Shown: piece after piece, positions 1 through 10,461 of the stretch
Numbering within the stretch: position 1 is the stretch's first letter
How the letters are laid out: each line of letters begins with the position of its first letter
Assembly: GCA_020284085.1 (NCBI GenBank)
Contig: JACEVL010000147.1
Location: 1,990,001 to 2,054,000, forward strand
From: Aporrectodea caliginosa
Taxonomy: Eukaryota; Annelida; Clitellata; Crassiclitellata; Lumbricidae
Reading direction: 5' to 3'
Length of the DNA: 64,000 nucleotides
Translations under genes and position numbers: made by a program
The notes under the pieces: model-generated
What the model saw: only the letters and a program-made list of their open reading frames with translations
What the model was told of the DNA's origin: nothing
Database searches by the model: none

Positions 1-16
1 AGTTTAACGTCATCAC

Positions 17-179
17 CATAGGCGTAGCTACATTGAGGCAAGAGGAGGCAGTTGCCTCCTCTTGCCTTTTTATATAAGACTTACTGAATTTCCATTGACT
101 AAATGACCCCAACGACCACGATTTTGCCAATGGTCTGTGAAGTTGCCTCCTCTTGAATTTAGGTCTGGCTACGTGCCTG
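17..179. mobile_element. hAT-like MITE (163 bp)
   Basis: Ends CATAGGCGTAGC and GCTACGTGCCTG are imperfect inverted repeats; flanks are GTCATCAC and GTCATCAT (7/8 target-site duplication). A longer relative in opposite orientation lies at 49954-50547. Confidence 0.75.
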
Positions 180-339
180 GTCATCATATGACATCAAAGA
201 CCGTTGATGATTATGATGATGATGATTATGACGATGATTCGATGAATGTGTAACGTTTGTGATGCACTTGAGTACCTATTATTTTATTACTTTTGCTCCA
301 CGTTTATTATGCTCAAAGTCTCTACCAAGCATCAGTCGA

Positions 340-475
340 TGGCGCTAAACAACAGTGAGTGAAGGACTTGCTCAAGGTCCCTACACAGTAACCGTCTCAG
401 GGAAAGAGATTCGAACCCGTACCCTCCACGTTACAAGGCGAGCGCTCTAACCAATCGGCCACCGTGTCCCACAAT
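340..475 (-). mobile_element. tRNA-derived SINE, family A
   Basis: Read on the minus strand: a tRNA-like head with an A-box region TGGCCGATTGGTTAGAGCG and B box GGTTCGAATC, then GAGACGGTTACTGTGTAGGG and a body ending GCGCCATCGACTGATGCTTG. The same family recurs at 17905, 18050, 18370, 48150, 59660 and 60215. Confidence 0.85.
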
Positions 476-770
476 CGGCCATAATGTCACACAATCGTCC
501 ACCTGTGTCTCGCAGTAACCGTCCAGTAACTGTGGCCTCCTTCATTCTCTAATGAAGATTCATGTTCACATTTAGTGTTTTTGTTTTCTGTACACCACAA
601 TAAAATCATACCTAACTAAGGCAAACTCTCTATCTCGTTATGAAACATTTCTCACACGGATGCTTTATACTTAAATTTATTTTTTATCTATTCGATTAAC
701 TATACGTACACCAAAATGCGGTTAGCAGTTGGTTTTTCAATAAAGGTTAAAGGACATACTTAGGCCTACT

Positions 771-959
771 CAGTGGCGTAACGAAGGGTTTCAGCGCCCA
801 GGGTCAAGGGTTGATGACTGCGCCCCCTTTTAGGCTTTTAATTTTCTTGTTGACTTTAAGCGTTCTTGTCATAGTACTGTGTACCACTGAAAGCTAATTT
901 TGCGACCCTGTTCTGCTGTGTGCGGGGGGGCTGGCTGATGCCCCTTCGTTACGTCACTG
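771..959. mobile_element. hAT-like MITE (CAGTGGCGTAAC family)
   Basis: Starts CAGTGGCGTAACGAAGGG and ends CCCTTCGTTACGTCACTG. Same family as 12132-12308 and 17028-17216. The flanks show no clear duplication here. Confidence 0.8.
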
Positions 960-970
960 TACTTCTCTAC

Positions 971-1096
<126 letters not shown>

Positions 1097-1119
1097 CTTT
1101 GGTTCAATCTGTCCGCCAG

Positions 1120-1371
1120 AGGGTCGTATCGAAGAGAGCGGCGATAATGAGGAGTGTCAGTGTGGCAGAGGCAGCTTCTGCAACCGAGTCGACGGTTCCT
1201 GTCGGTGTAGACCAGGGACGACGGGACTTCTCTGCGAGAGGGACTGTGATCCGGGGACGTTCGGACCCGGCTGCTCGCGATCCTGTGACTGCAGGAATGG
1301 AGCCTCTTGTGACCCGGTGACGGGGTGCTGCGACTGCCCTTCAGGGTGGTTCGGACAACACTGCGAAGTCG
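1120..1371 (+). CDS. MEGF/SREC-like receptor, EGF exon 1
   Basis: 252 nt, phase 1 to 1, donor GTATGT. It encodes two EGF modules: CQCGRGSFCNRVDG and CRCRPGTTGLLC, then DPGTFGPGCSRSCDC, CDPVTGCCDCPSGWFGQHC. The spacing matches the laminin-type EGF repeats of multiple-EGF scavenger receptors (MEGF10/11, PEAR1, SREC, Draper) that bind apoptotic cells or modified lipoproteins at the cell surface. The only AG usable as an acceptor is GCCAG at 1118-1119, because a (CA)n(TA)n microsatellite fills the upstream 140 bp; that start is a guess. The first module lacks the usual first cysteine unless more exons lie upstream. Confidence 0.85.
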
Positions 1372-1552
1372 GTATGTAACTCCGGGTTGTGAACTTGTGA
1401 CCCGAATTTCACGTGTATGGTAATTGTAACTGTATTGTAATTGCAAAGGTATGTGCTTTATGCCATGTTCCTCAAGAGAAATGCCAGGTGAATCTGCTCG
1501 ATTTGCATATTTAGCCCTGCCTTCGTATGGAGGTCTTGATTCTATAATCAGT

Positions 1553-2004
1553 CATGGGCTTCCGGAGGCAGCAAGGGGGCATTTGCCCCTATGGATTTTG
1601 CAAATATTTATAAAAATTTACTTATCATCTGGGTTTTTAACAATGAATGGCTATGATTTTTTTCTACAGTGCTATTTTTTACCCAAACTAGAAGATAACC
1701 TGAAAAATGTAAAATAAGTTTATATAAAACGTTGAAACTTTTAACAGTTTTATGTTTGAAATAAACGTTCAGATATTAGCTGAAAACGGATCCCAGAACG
1801 CTAACAACAGGCTCTATATAATGTCAAATGCTTCCAAAAGTGCTGGCGGCTGCTGGGATCCGCGCCAGACCCCTAATCGCGGGAGCGAATACTGAGGGGA
1901 GGTCATAGTTTTCGGCACCCTCATTAGTTCTTGTGCCAACAATTCAAAACTTGCCCCTCCAAAAATTGGTTTGCCCCCCTAAAAAATTCCGGTGGACGTC
2001 CATG
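1553..2004. mobile_element. Dispersed 450-bp hAT-like element, copy 1
   Basis: Ends CATGGGCTTCCGGAG and CCGGTGGACGTCCATG form inverted termini. A second copy lies at 50900-51339 with about 80 percent similarity by eye. No long ORF. Confidence 0.7.
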
Positions 2005-2154
2005 AGTAATGCTAGGTAGTGCCAGTCTTAAGCCTGGAAAAGGATGAGGGCGACGTCAACGGTCCTGGTAGCCATAAAATGTCTTTAAACACTGGATCTA
2101 ATAATAGATTTCCTTACTTATTTCAACGGATTGGCATACTTGGTAATGGTACAT

Positions 2155-2250
2155 CAATTAATTAATTAATTAATTAATTAATTAAATTTATATAGGGACT
2201 CATTTTTATTACCTAATTAATTAATTTATTTATTTTTATTAATTTATTAT
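2155..2250. repeat. (AATT)n AT-rich tract
   Basis: Perfect TTAA/AATT tandem run at 2155-2186, degrading to ATTT repeats, in the intron before EGF exon 2. Confidence 0.9.
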
Positions 2251-2449
2251 TTATTATTACACATTATTGGTAAGGTCTACATTCATTCGTTCATTCATTC
2301 TGAGAATTTAAATAGCGCCTCTTCAAGAGACCTACTCAGAGCGCTCTCTGCGCTAGCCTGTTATGATGTTAACGGGTGTCATTACGGTATGGTAATACCA
2401 CACATGTGATTAGACGAAATGGTAAAATGTGAAGTGGTGTATTTTGTAG

Positions 2450-2578
2450 TTTGTCCAGACGGCACACATGGTAAATACTGTGGTGAGCAGTGTGATTGTG
2501 CCAATGGTGCCAAGTGTGACCCGGTCAGTGGACAATGTCACTGTGGTGCGGGCACCACTGGTGATCACTGCGAAAAAG
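2450..2578 (+). CDS. MEGF/SREC-like receptor, EGF exon 2
   Basis: 129 nt, phase 1 to 1, acceptor TTTTGTAG, donor GTTAGC. One 43-residue EGF module: CPDGTHGKYCGEQCDC, then ANGAKCDPVSGQCHCGAG, ending GDHCEK. Eight cysteines in laminin-EGF spacing. The exon shares strand and phase with its neighbours. Confidence 0.9.
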
Positions 2579-2594
2579 GTTAGCATCTTCTATT

Positions 2595-2660
<66 letters not shown>

Positions 2661-2662
2661 TC
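2595..2662. repeat. (AAT)n microsatellite
   Basis: About 22 perfect AAT units just inside the intron after EGF exon 2. The following 2663-3170 shows no gene; a TAATCGATTAG repeat remnant lies at 2985-3050. Confidence 0.98.
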
Positions 2663-3177
2663 ATAAGAATTAAGCACTGCAATATTCTGACATAAAACAA
2701 TTTAAGCGATAGGCTGAAATATTCAACAACAATCCCTATTAAAAGTAATGAATACTTTAAGTGTAAATAATAATGAAGAAATTATATTCATTCTTAATTA
2801 GTTAGAATTTTATGATCAATTGACTAGGCTACTAATGTTGTAATTTTCTCAGGAATTTATTTGCAGAGTTTGTGTTATGAGGAATTTATTGTGTTGGAAA
2901 GACACGATTTAAAGGTGTTTAAAAAGCACAACGTTATTCTGGAAGCAATAAGTTATAAATGAACGTCTATTAGTAAATTTCAGTAGCTAATTCTAATTCT
3001 AATCGATTAGCAATTTAACTAATTGTTCCCATCTCTGGGCTAAGAATTCTTGAAGAGGTGAGACTTCAGTTTGAGTGGAAAGCCCGAGGGGTGATAGATA
3101 GAGGAGCTTGAGACGGATGATGGTGGGTGATTGGCAATGATGGTGGAGGAATCGAAAATTTCCAGAATTCAGAGGAA

Positions 3178-3290
3178 GATCGTTAATTAATATTCTAAAC
3201 TGAAGATCGTTAATTAATATTCTAAACCGAAGATCGTTACTTAATATTCTACACCGAAGATCGTTAATTAATATTCTACACCGAAGATAT
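3178..3290. repeat. 27-bp minisatellite, left part
   Basis: About four units of AATATTCTAAACYGAAGATC with GTTAATT. The main array of the same unit resumes at 4343; the two are separated by a transposon. Confidence 0.95.
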
Positions 3291-3350
3291 AATTACTTGC
3301 AAGTCGCAATATCAACTACAAAACATAAATTGTGAGCTAAACTATAGTTA

Positions 3351-4329
3351 GGGGAGAATGTCCTGCATTGGGACATGTCCTGCATTGGGACAGTGGTGGT
3401 ATCTAAGCCGTGGTTATATATTATCGCGTGTGGCGTCGCCCAGCGAACGCATTTTTAATGTAGAGAACGATCAGGCGTCTTATGCTGCGAATTAAAAAGC
3501 TTTTGACAGAGATACTGCAAAATCTTCATTTTCAGGCTAAAAAAGGAAATTTTTACTCATGCAGTCAATGCATTAAATATCTGGTGCCAATTTAGCCAAA
3601 AATTTCGGTGAACTATTTAGGACAGTATATTGCGAAGCATATGGTGAAATTTGGAGGTCATACGAATATAACCTTTTGTATTATCTGAAAAATAGGACAA
3701 CGGCTATTGATGGCCTGCATTGGGACATGCACTCGTGGCCTGCATTGGGACAGACCCAAAAGTCACCCAATACAGGCTCTTCGTAGAAAATTAAACTTAA
3801 TAGTTTTGCAGTATATTTTATGACTTGAGTAGACGTATATTTTGTAACAACAAAATATACATACTACAAATAACACCAATTTTATGCATTAAAATGTAAA
3901 AAGTGTCCCAATGCAGGACACGAACCCCTACTAATATTAAGTTTTTAATTGTTGGTGGATCTGAGGTACCTAGGGACCAAATGTTAATAATTTACTGTAT
4001 ATTTTGTGAAACAGAATATCATCTTCAACTGCAATATGATCTGTTACACTCTATTGAGTATGATTAGAACAAGATCAGGTGCTTGACCCAATGCCCCCCA
4101 CGCAGTGTCCCAATGCAGACCATAGTGGCCTCCATTGGGACGATTTTTATCAGTGAGGAAAATACTAAATTTTGATGGTTTATTCATGCAATAATGTTGC
4201 AGTATATATCACATTCGATTCATTAAACGTTACTGTTTCTGATAATGACAACAAAATATATGTACTGCAACTAACACCAATTATATGCATTAAAATGTAA
4301 AAACTGTCCCAATGCAGGCCACTCTCCCC
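3351..4329. mobile_element. 979-bp non-autonomous TIR transposon with repeated palindromic motif
   Basis: Termini GGGGAGAATGTCCTGCATT and, inverted, GGGGAGAGTGGCCTGCATT are flanked by TA on both sides. The core motif TGTCCTGCATTGGGACA, itself close to palindromic, occurs about eight times in both orientations (3363, 3380, 3713, 3739, 3903, 4107, 4128 as a variant, 4305). Segments near 3850 and 4245 also repeat each other. No transposase ORF. The TA flank suggests a Tc1/mariner-type mobiliser. Confidence 0.85.
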
Positions 4330-4342
4330 TATGTAACCAACA

Positions 4343-5453
4343 TAATTAATATTCTAAACTGAAGATCGTTAATTAATATTCTAAACTGAAGATCGTTAAT
4401 TAGTATTCTAAACTGAAGATCGTTAATTAGTATTCTAAACTGAAGATCGTTAATTAATATTCTAAACCGAAGATCGTTAATTAATATTCTAAACCGAAGA
4501 TCGTTAATTAATATTCTAAACCGAAGATCGTTAATTAATATTCTAAACTGAAGATCGTTAATTAATATTCTAAACTGAAGATCGTTAATTAATATTCTAA
4601 ACTGAAGATCGTTAATTAATATTCTAAACTGAAGATCGTTAATTAATATTCTAAACCGAAGATCGTTAATTAGTATTCTAAACCGAAGATCGTTAATTAA
4701 TATTCTAAACCGAAGATCGTTAATTAATATTCTAAACCGAAGATCGTTAATTAATATTCTAAACTGAAGATCGTTAATTAATATTCTAAACCGAAGATCG
4801 TTAATTAATATTCTAAACCGAAGATCGTTAATTAATATTCTAAACCGAAGATCGTTAATTAATATTCTAAACCGAAGATCGTTAATTAATATTCTAAACT
4901 GAAGATCGTTAATTAATATTCTAAACTGAAGATCGTTAATTAGTATTCTAAACTGAAGATCGTTAATTAATATTCTAAACTGAAGATCGTTAATTAATAT
5001 TCTAAACTGAAGATCGTTAATTAATATTCTAAACTGAAGATCGTTAATTAATATTCTAAACTGAAGATCGTTAATTAGTATTCTAAACTGAAGATCGTTA
5101 ATTAATATTCTACACCGAAGATCGTTAATTAGTATTCTAAACCGAAGATCGTTAATTAATATTCTAAACCGAAGATCGTTAATTAGATATTAATAAACCG
5201 AAGATCGTTAATTAATATTCTAAACTGAAGATCGTTAATTAATATTCTAAACCGAAAATTCTAAACCGAAGATCGTTAATTAATATTCTAAACCGAAGAT
5301 CGTTAATTAATATTCTAAACTGAAGATCGTTAATTAATATTCTAAACCGAAGGATCGTTAATTAATATTCTAAACCGAAGATCGTTAATTAATATTCTAA
5401 ACCGAAGATCGTTAATATTCTAAACCTGAAGATCGTTAATTAGTATTCTAAAC
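4343..5453. repeat. 27-bp minisatellite, main array (about 40 units)
   Basis: Unit TTAATTAATATTCTAAAC, then CGAAGATCG or TGAAGATCG. C and T variants of the unit occur in runs, a sign of local amplification. A few units are broken near 5185-5270 and 5350. It lies in the intron before EGF exon 3. Confidence 0.98.
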
Positions 5454-5554
5454 TTACCAAGCCCACGTACAGCAAATCCGGAGGCTACATTTCGTTATTG
5501 CAAAAATCGTGTTATGAATTCATTTCTTCAATGAAATATTCATTTTCTTTGCAG

Positions 5555-5677
5555 CCTGTGATTTCGGCCATTTTGGCGCAAACTGTGCTGAGCGTTGTGA
5601 ATGCGACAATGGCTGCGATGACGTCACGGGGCAGTGCAAATGTCCGCCTGGAAGAGAAGGGCCAAACTGCACGGACT
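5555..5677 (+). CDS. MEGF/SREC-like receptor, EGF exon 3
   Basis: 123 nt, phase 1 to 1, acceptor TTTCTTTGCAG, donor GTAAGT, both strong. One EGF module: CDFGHFGANCAERCECDNG, then CDDVTGQCKCPPGREGPNC. The module is two residues shorter than usual between cysteines 5 and 6 (DNGCDD). The 27-bp minisatellite and a DNA transposon fill the preceding intron. Confidence 0.92.
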
Positions 5678-5962
5678 GTAAGTTTATCTCCGTAGCCATA
5701 AAAAAATTTCGGAGGAGGTTTCAGTTTTCGGGGGGTTCTCCATTGGAAATTGTCGTATTTTTCTACATTTTTAGTTTTAACAACAGTAATGTATTTATTT
5801 GGGGGGTTTGAACCCGTAAGCCACCCCCTAAATACGCCCACGATCTCCTACAATTGAAATGATCTGTATAATAGCATTAAAAGGTTAGACGCGTTCATGG
5901 GCTCGTCCGATGTTATGTCATTCGCGAGATAGCGCTTGCGTTATATGTCGTCTTTGCTAATA

Positions 5963-6577
5963 CAGGGTGGCGCAAAATAAACCGGACTATTATGCTATTG
6001 GTTTGGCATTTAATATAACATTGATGAACTGTAAAATTTCAGAATTTTCTTAATGCGTAAGAAATTTCAGTCAAAGTGATGTTCAATATGTCCTCCGTTT
6101 GCTGCGATAACCAATGATAATCGCTTGCGAAACTGTCCAATAGCCCGGTTGATAGTGTCCTCGCTGATTTCGTCCCAGCATGCGGTCAGAACTTCTTTCA
6201 AATGTTCAATATTTCGAATTCTCTGCCTGTAGACAAGCTGCTGAAGCATTCCCCAGATGGAATAGTCTAGGGGATTCAAGTCCGGACTGTTCGGTGGCCA
6301 ATTTTCTGGTTCAATAAAGTCTGGAACGTGAGCAGTGAGAAAAGCAACTGTTTTTCGTGAACGATGAGCAGGTGCTCCATCCTGCTGGAAAGTGAAATTG
6401 TGACCAGAGTGAGCTATAATGTCTGGCAGTAATCCTTGATGTAGGACGACGTCACAGTAATAGGAACTGTTAACTTTTGCTCCTCGTTCAACGAAAACTA
6501 ATGACGATAATTACTTTGATTATTCAAGCGATGCAATTGCAAAAAACTAATAGTCCGGTTTATTTTGCGCCACCCTG
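5963..6577. mobile_element. Internally deleted mariner-like element
   Basis: 30-bp perfect inverted ends starting CAGGGTGGCGCAAAATAAAC, with TA on both sides, 615 bp long. It carries only the C-terminal half of a transposase on the minus strand. Confidence 0.95.
6067..6506 (-). pseudogene. Mariner transposase, C-terminal half
   Basis: Minus-strand frame open from about 6506 to a stop at 6067. It shows the second catalytic Asp block (FTFQQDGAPAHRSRK), then NSPDLNPLDYSIWGML and the C-terminal IEHHFD. The helix-turn-helix domain and the first catalytic Asp are gone, removed by the internal deletion near 6510. It cannot act itself but could be mobilised by a full relative. Confidence 0.92.
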
Positions 6578-6584
6578 TATAATA

Positions 6585-6792
6585 GTAATAGTGGTGGTGA
6601 GGGTTGTGGTGGGGTGAGTAATAGTGGTGGTGGTGGTGGTATTGCAGGTGGTGGTGAGGGTTGTGGTGGGGTGAGTAATTGTGGTGGTGGTTGTGGTAGT
6701 GAGTAATAATGGTGGTGGTGCTGGTGGTGGTGGTGGTGGTGGTGGTGGTGGTGGTGGTGGTGGTGGTGGTGGTAATAACGATAATAATAAAA
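6585..6792. repeat. (GGT)n-rich tract
   Basis: GTGGTGGT repeats with two copies of GAGGGTTGTGGTGGGGTGAG, ending 70 bp before EGF exon 4. The antisense His/Pro ORF is a by-product. Confidence 0.95.
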
Positions 6793-6864
6793 AATCATGC
6801 GGAATCAGTAGAATTGCATCTTGGCAGCAAATGAGGTAGCTTCTGACGGTGTTTCCTGTTGCAG

Positions 6865-6999
6865 ATTGTAAACGAGGAAAGTACGGACCTGGGTGCCAGT
6901 TGGACTGTGAGTGCCAGAACGGGGGACTATGTCATGCAGAGACGGGGTACTGCAGCTGCCTGAGCGACTGGACTGGGCCCCTCTGCTCCGTCAAAAACA
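6865..6999 (+). CDS. MEGF/SREC-like receptor, EGF exon 4
   Basis: 135 nt, phase 1 to 1 if the donor is GTCAGT at 7000. Acceptor TTCCTGTTGCAG. One EGF module: CKRGKYGPGCQLDCECQNGG, then CHAETGYCSCLSDWTGPLC. If the weak donor is not used, the frame runs to a stop at 7029-7031, giving a short soluble form. No transmembrane exon could be found downstream in this window. Confidence 0.85.
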
Positions 7000-7679
7000 G
7001 TCAGTCCACGTTTTTTGCCATAATGCAATGATTTGTAGCCGTAACTAATTAGTCATAGCGTAATATAATAATTAATTAAATTATATGATGTATAACTAGA
7101 GATTCATGTGGGCATGAATGTGGGCACCTAGGCTATGTGGATGTGCAATAATGGTGGGGTGGATTCATTTGGCACAAAAATTGAGACAATATTATTAGGG
7201 TAATAGGGAAACCAGTGTATGGGCTCGGCCGTGTAAAGCAGGGAACCAGTCCGCGTGTTCAGTCAAGCGAAGAACACGAAACCAGTCTGCGTGTTTCGCC
7301 ATGTAAAGCAGGGCACCAGCGTACGGCTCCGCCCATTGGCCCGTCCCCGCCGTGACGTCACTTCCGTCCATGAATCTGTAGTTAGTTAACTATTCATAAC
7401 AGGCATGGGAAACTTTTTTAACAGAGGGCCGCCTTTAGATTTTAAAGACAGCTCAGAGGCCGTATGCCCATCGCGGGCCTAATTTTTGCAGATTCATTTG
7501 CCACAGAAATTGAGACAATATTAATTTTATTCAAACTAAATGTTGCAGAATAGGCTAACCGTTAAAACATGAATTGAAACTGAATTTGCATATTTACATG
7601 CATAGGCCTACATATGAAATATAGGCTATGGTGCTATTAGGATACTGGCTTTGTGCTATGGACTTTTTATTGTGGGGAC

Positions 7680-8100
7680 ATCTCTTTGTTCTACAAACAC
7701 TATTATTACGTCACTGTTTTGGTGGTAGTAGTGATGAGGGTTGTGACGTAATAATGATGCCAGGTCATTAATTTTTGTCCTGTGTACTTCGTATTGTGAC
7801 GAATTCTCTTTGTTATAAAAAATTATTATTACGTCACTATTTTGTCTATAGACATAATAGTGACGTAATAAAAAATGTTGTTCTATGTACTTCGTATTGT
7901 GACGACTTCTCTTTCTTATACAAACACTATTATTACGTCCCTATTGACGTAATAATGATGCAGGTCATTAATTTTGTTCTATGTACTTCGTATTGTGACG
8001 ACTTCTCTGTTATAGGCCTACTGTTTTGTTGCGTCACGTACTTTGTTTATGAACAAGTTGCTGCCACGATAATAGCTAATTAGTACTATTGACTTCGTAT
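7680..8100. repeat. Degenerate 100-130-bp tandem repeat
   Basis: Phrases TACTTCGTATTGTGACGA and TATTATTACGTCACT recur three to four times here and again at 8380-8545, where an element has split the array. 7200-7350 also repeats an ACCAG...GTGTAAAGCAGG phrase. I see no gene in 7032-8100. Confidence 0.75.
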
Positions 8101-8101
8101 T

Positions 8102-8389
8102 CAGTGTTTAATCTAGTCCCTTTGCTGTCGGGGGAGGGGGGGAACGTCACTCTAGGGTAATTTTGTCTATGGTGCAGTTTGGCCGGGGGTGGGTCGTCAG
8201 TGAGTATTTTTCTAAAGCAAAATGTTTCCGGTATCCAACAACAACAACCTACAATTTTCCCTCACACGGGGGTAGACGATAAATACTATTACCCCTAAAT
8301 TTCACACTTTCTGTACAGAATTTCATCTCTTTAATTTTTCTGGGGGTGGAAACTCGATCCTGGGGAACTTTTCCCCCCAAGAGACGTCT
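8102..8389. mobile_element. TIR element, copy with right end missing
   Basis: Begins CAGTGTTTAATCTAGTCCC and shares its interior, inverted, with 10147-10461. Flanks CTTCGTATT on both sides suggest a 9-bp duplication, but the right terminal ATTAAACACTG is replaced by ACGT. Confidence 0.65.
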
Positions 8390-8799
8390 TCGTATTATTA
8401 TTACGACGACATCTCCTTGGTTTAAAACAATATTGTAACGGATTTAATGTTTAGGGACGCGTTGCTGTTAGGATAATGGCTATTCCGTATTCCGAGTATT
8501 GTGACGACATCTTTTAGTTCTACAAACACTATTGTTACGTCATTGGCTTTTTTTATGACTATGTTGCGTAGGCAATTTTGCATAAATTTAAGTTGTTCAT
8601 TGTGAATTTAGCTTATTTAACATACAGTTGCGTCTAAAATTATACTAATAATACTAAATTTAAGTAATTTTGAATATATTTGCGTTCGGTTTATACTGAA
8701 AAAGTTATGTAAATTTGTATTTAGAGTTTAGAAGATTGACATATTGAACAGAAATTGACATAGGCTAAGTGTACATAATTAAGTAATTTAGCAAAACTG

Positions 8800-8965
8800 T
8801 AGTGTAGCCTACCTAACTTAGTATACATTTAGGTAGTTTAACATTCATTAAGATAATTTAGCATAAATTAAGATAGTTCTGCATAAATTAAGATAATTTA
8901 GCATAAATTTCGTTAATTTAGCATAAATTAAGATAATTTGGCATAAATTAAAATAATTAAGCATT
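8800..8965. repeat. AT-rich 20-bp repeat
   Basis: About eight degenerate units of TTAGCATAAATTAAGATAA. 8400-8800 and 8965-9080 hold nothing I recognise. Confidence 0.8.
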
Positions 8966-9081
8966 AATTTACATGGCATTGTGTTCTTTTGCTTAGTTGT
9001 TCGTCCGATGTTGTAACGTTTGTGTCAGCCAAATCTACTTGAAACTCAGGTAAACACACACGGAAAAGGTCTTCTGCGTAG

Positions 9082-9212
9082 AGACATTTGATTGATCGAT
9101 TGGTTTAATGGTTGATTGAATTATCGATCGATTGAATGGTTGATTGATTGAATGGTTGATCGATTGATTGGTTGATTGATTGATCGATTCACTGACTGAA
9201 TGGTTGGTTTAG
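9082..9212. repeat. (GATT)n-like repeat
   Basis: Imperfect GATTGATC/GATTGAATGGTT units. Confidence 0.9.
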
Positions 9213-9343
9213 AGTAGTGGTAACATCAGTGGCGTGAAGAGCAGTAGGAAGCGGGATTGCTTCCCGCAACCCTCCCAAAGACCCACTCAGCCTATCATTC
9301 GCGAGATGGCGTTGGTAAAATGAGATGTAGGACGTGATGGGCG

Positions 9344-9660
9344 CAGTGGCGTAACTAGGGGTTCGTGCGCCCGGGGGCAAGAATTTCCTAAACAAAATTT
9401 TCCTTAGTTCCGTCAAATTTCTGATGACCTTTTTTTTGCTTTTCCGTCTCTTTGTCGTTGTCAGATCTCACTTTGCGCCCCCGCGCCCCCCCGCGCCCCA
9501 AGTGCAAAACTCATGTACAAAAGTTACTTTTTAACTATTCGTGCCTGATTTCTTACACAAAAAACAAATTTTCAACCCTAATTTTGCGTTTTCAACCCTA
9601 ATTTTGCGCCCCTGTCCTGCGCCCGGGGGCGGCCGCCCCCTGCCCCTCGTTACGCCACTG
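9344..9660. mobile_element. hAT-like element nested in another repeat
   Basis: Ends CAGTGGCGTAACTAGGGG and CCCCTCGTTACGCCACTG; perfect 8-bp duplication GATGGGCG on both sides. The interior has the GCGCCCGGGGGC motifs typical of this family. Confidence 0.92.
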
Positions 9661-9790
9661 GATGGGCGCCTTGCATGGCTGCCTCAAACAGTTAAGCAGG
9701 ACTCTTGTAATAACCTGTGATCATCCGTTCATACTGATTTGTAATCATACTGCGTTTGACGGTTTGAAATTATAAAGAATATAATTATGA
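9661..9790. repeat. Dispersed repeat interrupted by the hAT element
   Basis: GATGGGCGCCTTGCATGGCT and what follows, to the (ATT) tail, matches 21311-21440 and 25581-25710. There the phrase is continuous, so these serve as empty sites for the insertion at 9344-9660. Confidence 0.85.
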
Positions 9791-9934
9791 TTGTGATTAT
9801 TATAATTGTCTGCTGTAGAAGGATCATACAAGCACACGGTTTCTTTCTTGCTCAGCTTTACTTCTTCTGTGAACCATCACAAACCGCTGTAGAACTGAAC
9901 TAGCGAATGAAAACGTGTTTCTTTTTCTGTACAG

Positions 9935-10063
9935 ATGTATAGTTATTCGACGATAAACGTTAACGGGGCGAACAGGAAGAAATGGCAATGCAGAGGCAAC
10001 AACGGCTACGAAAACAACGAGAGACAACATGGACAACTGCCACTGAAACTGCTCAGGGATTAA
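9935..10063 (+). CDS. Possible terminal exon (42 codons), uncertain
   Basis: After a good acceptor (TCTTTTTCTGTACAG), a phase-0 frame encodes MYSYSTINVNGANRKKWQCR, GNNGYENNERQHGQ and ends LPLKLLRD with TAA at 10061. The composition is protein-like and unlike the surrounding repeats, and YENN is the form of a GRB2-type SH2 site, which would suit a receptor tail such as that of the upstream EGF gene. No linking exon is visible, and phase 0 does not continue from EGF exon 4. Confidence 0.25.
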   Translation: MYSYSTINVNGANRKKWQCRGNNGYENNERQHGQLPLKLLRD

Positions 10064-10146
10064 AGCAGTGACCTTTGCTACAACCGCTAAGAGTTTTAAG
10101 TCGTGTACAGTAGGCCTATAGCACCTTGTAACAGCGCGTGCTTGAT

Positions 10147-10461
10147 CAGTGTTTAATCTCTTGGGGGGGGAAGTTCCCCAGGATCGAGTTCCCCCCCCAG
10201 AAAAATGACAGACATGTAATTTTGTACAGAAAGTGTGAAATTTATGGATAATTCCTCCCCAGGATTTATCGTCTACCCCCCGCGGTCAGGGTGGATTGAG
10301 GAGGGAACATTTTTGTTGGAAAACTCTTGTTACAACCCCCTCGAGGAAATTCTTCGAAAACACTCGTTACTACCCCCTGGTCGTGAACTTTTCAAATATG
10401 TTGGATAACCCCCCGAGAACCCTCGATTCCCCCGACAGCAAGGGGAGTAGATTAAACACTG
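10147..10461. mobile_element. 315-bp TIR element with 9-bp target duplication
   Basis: Perfect 13-bp inverted ends CAGTGTTTAATCT / AGATTAAACACTG, flanked by GTGCTTGAT on both sides. Nine bases would fit a Mutator-like element (8 if the shared G belongs to the end, as in hAT). C/G-rich interior; the minus-strand ORF inside is not a gene. Confidence 0.85.

Noticed and set aside
4343..5453. CRISPR-like array
   Set aside because: Units are contiguous with no unique spacers; it is a minisatellite in an intron of a eukaryotic gene.
9770..9850. Possible transmembrane exon (IIMIVIIIIVCCRR) upstream of the candidate terminal exon
   Set aside because: The hydrophobic run is the (ATT)-type tail of a dispersed repeat whose other copies end the same way at 21415 and 25685.
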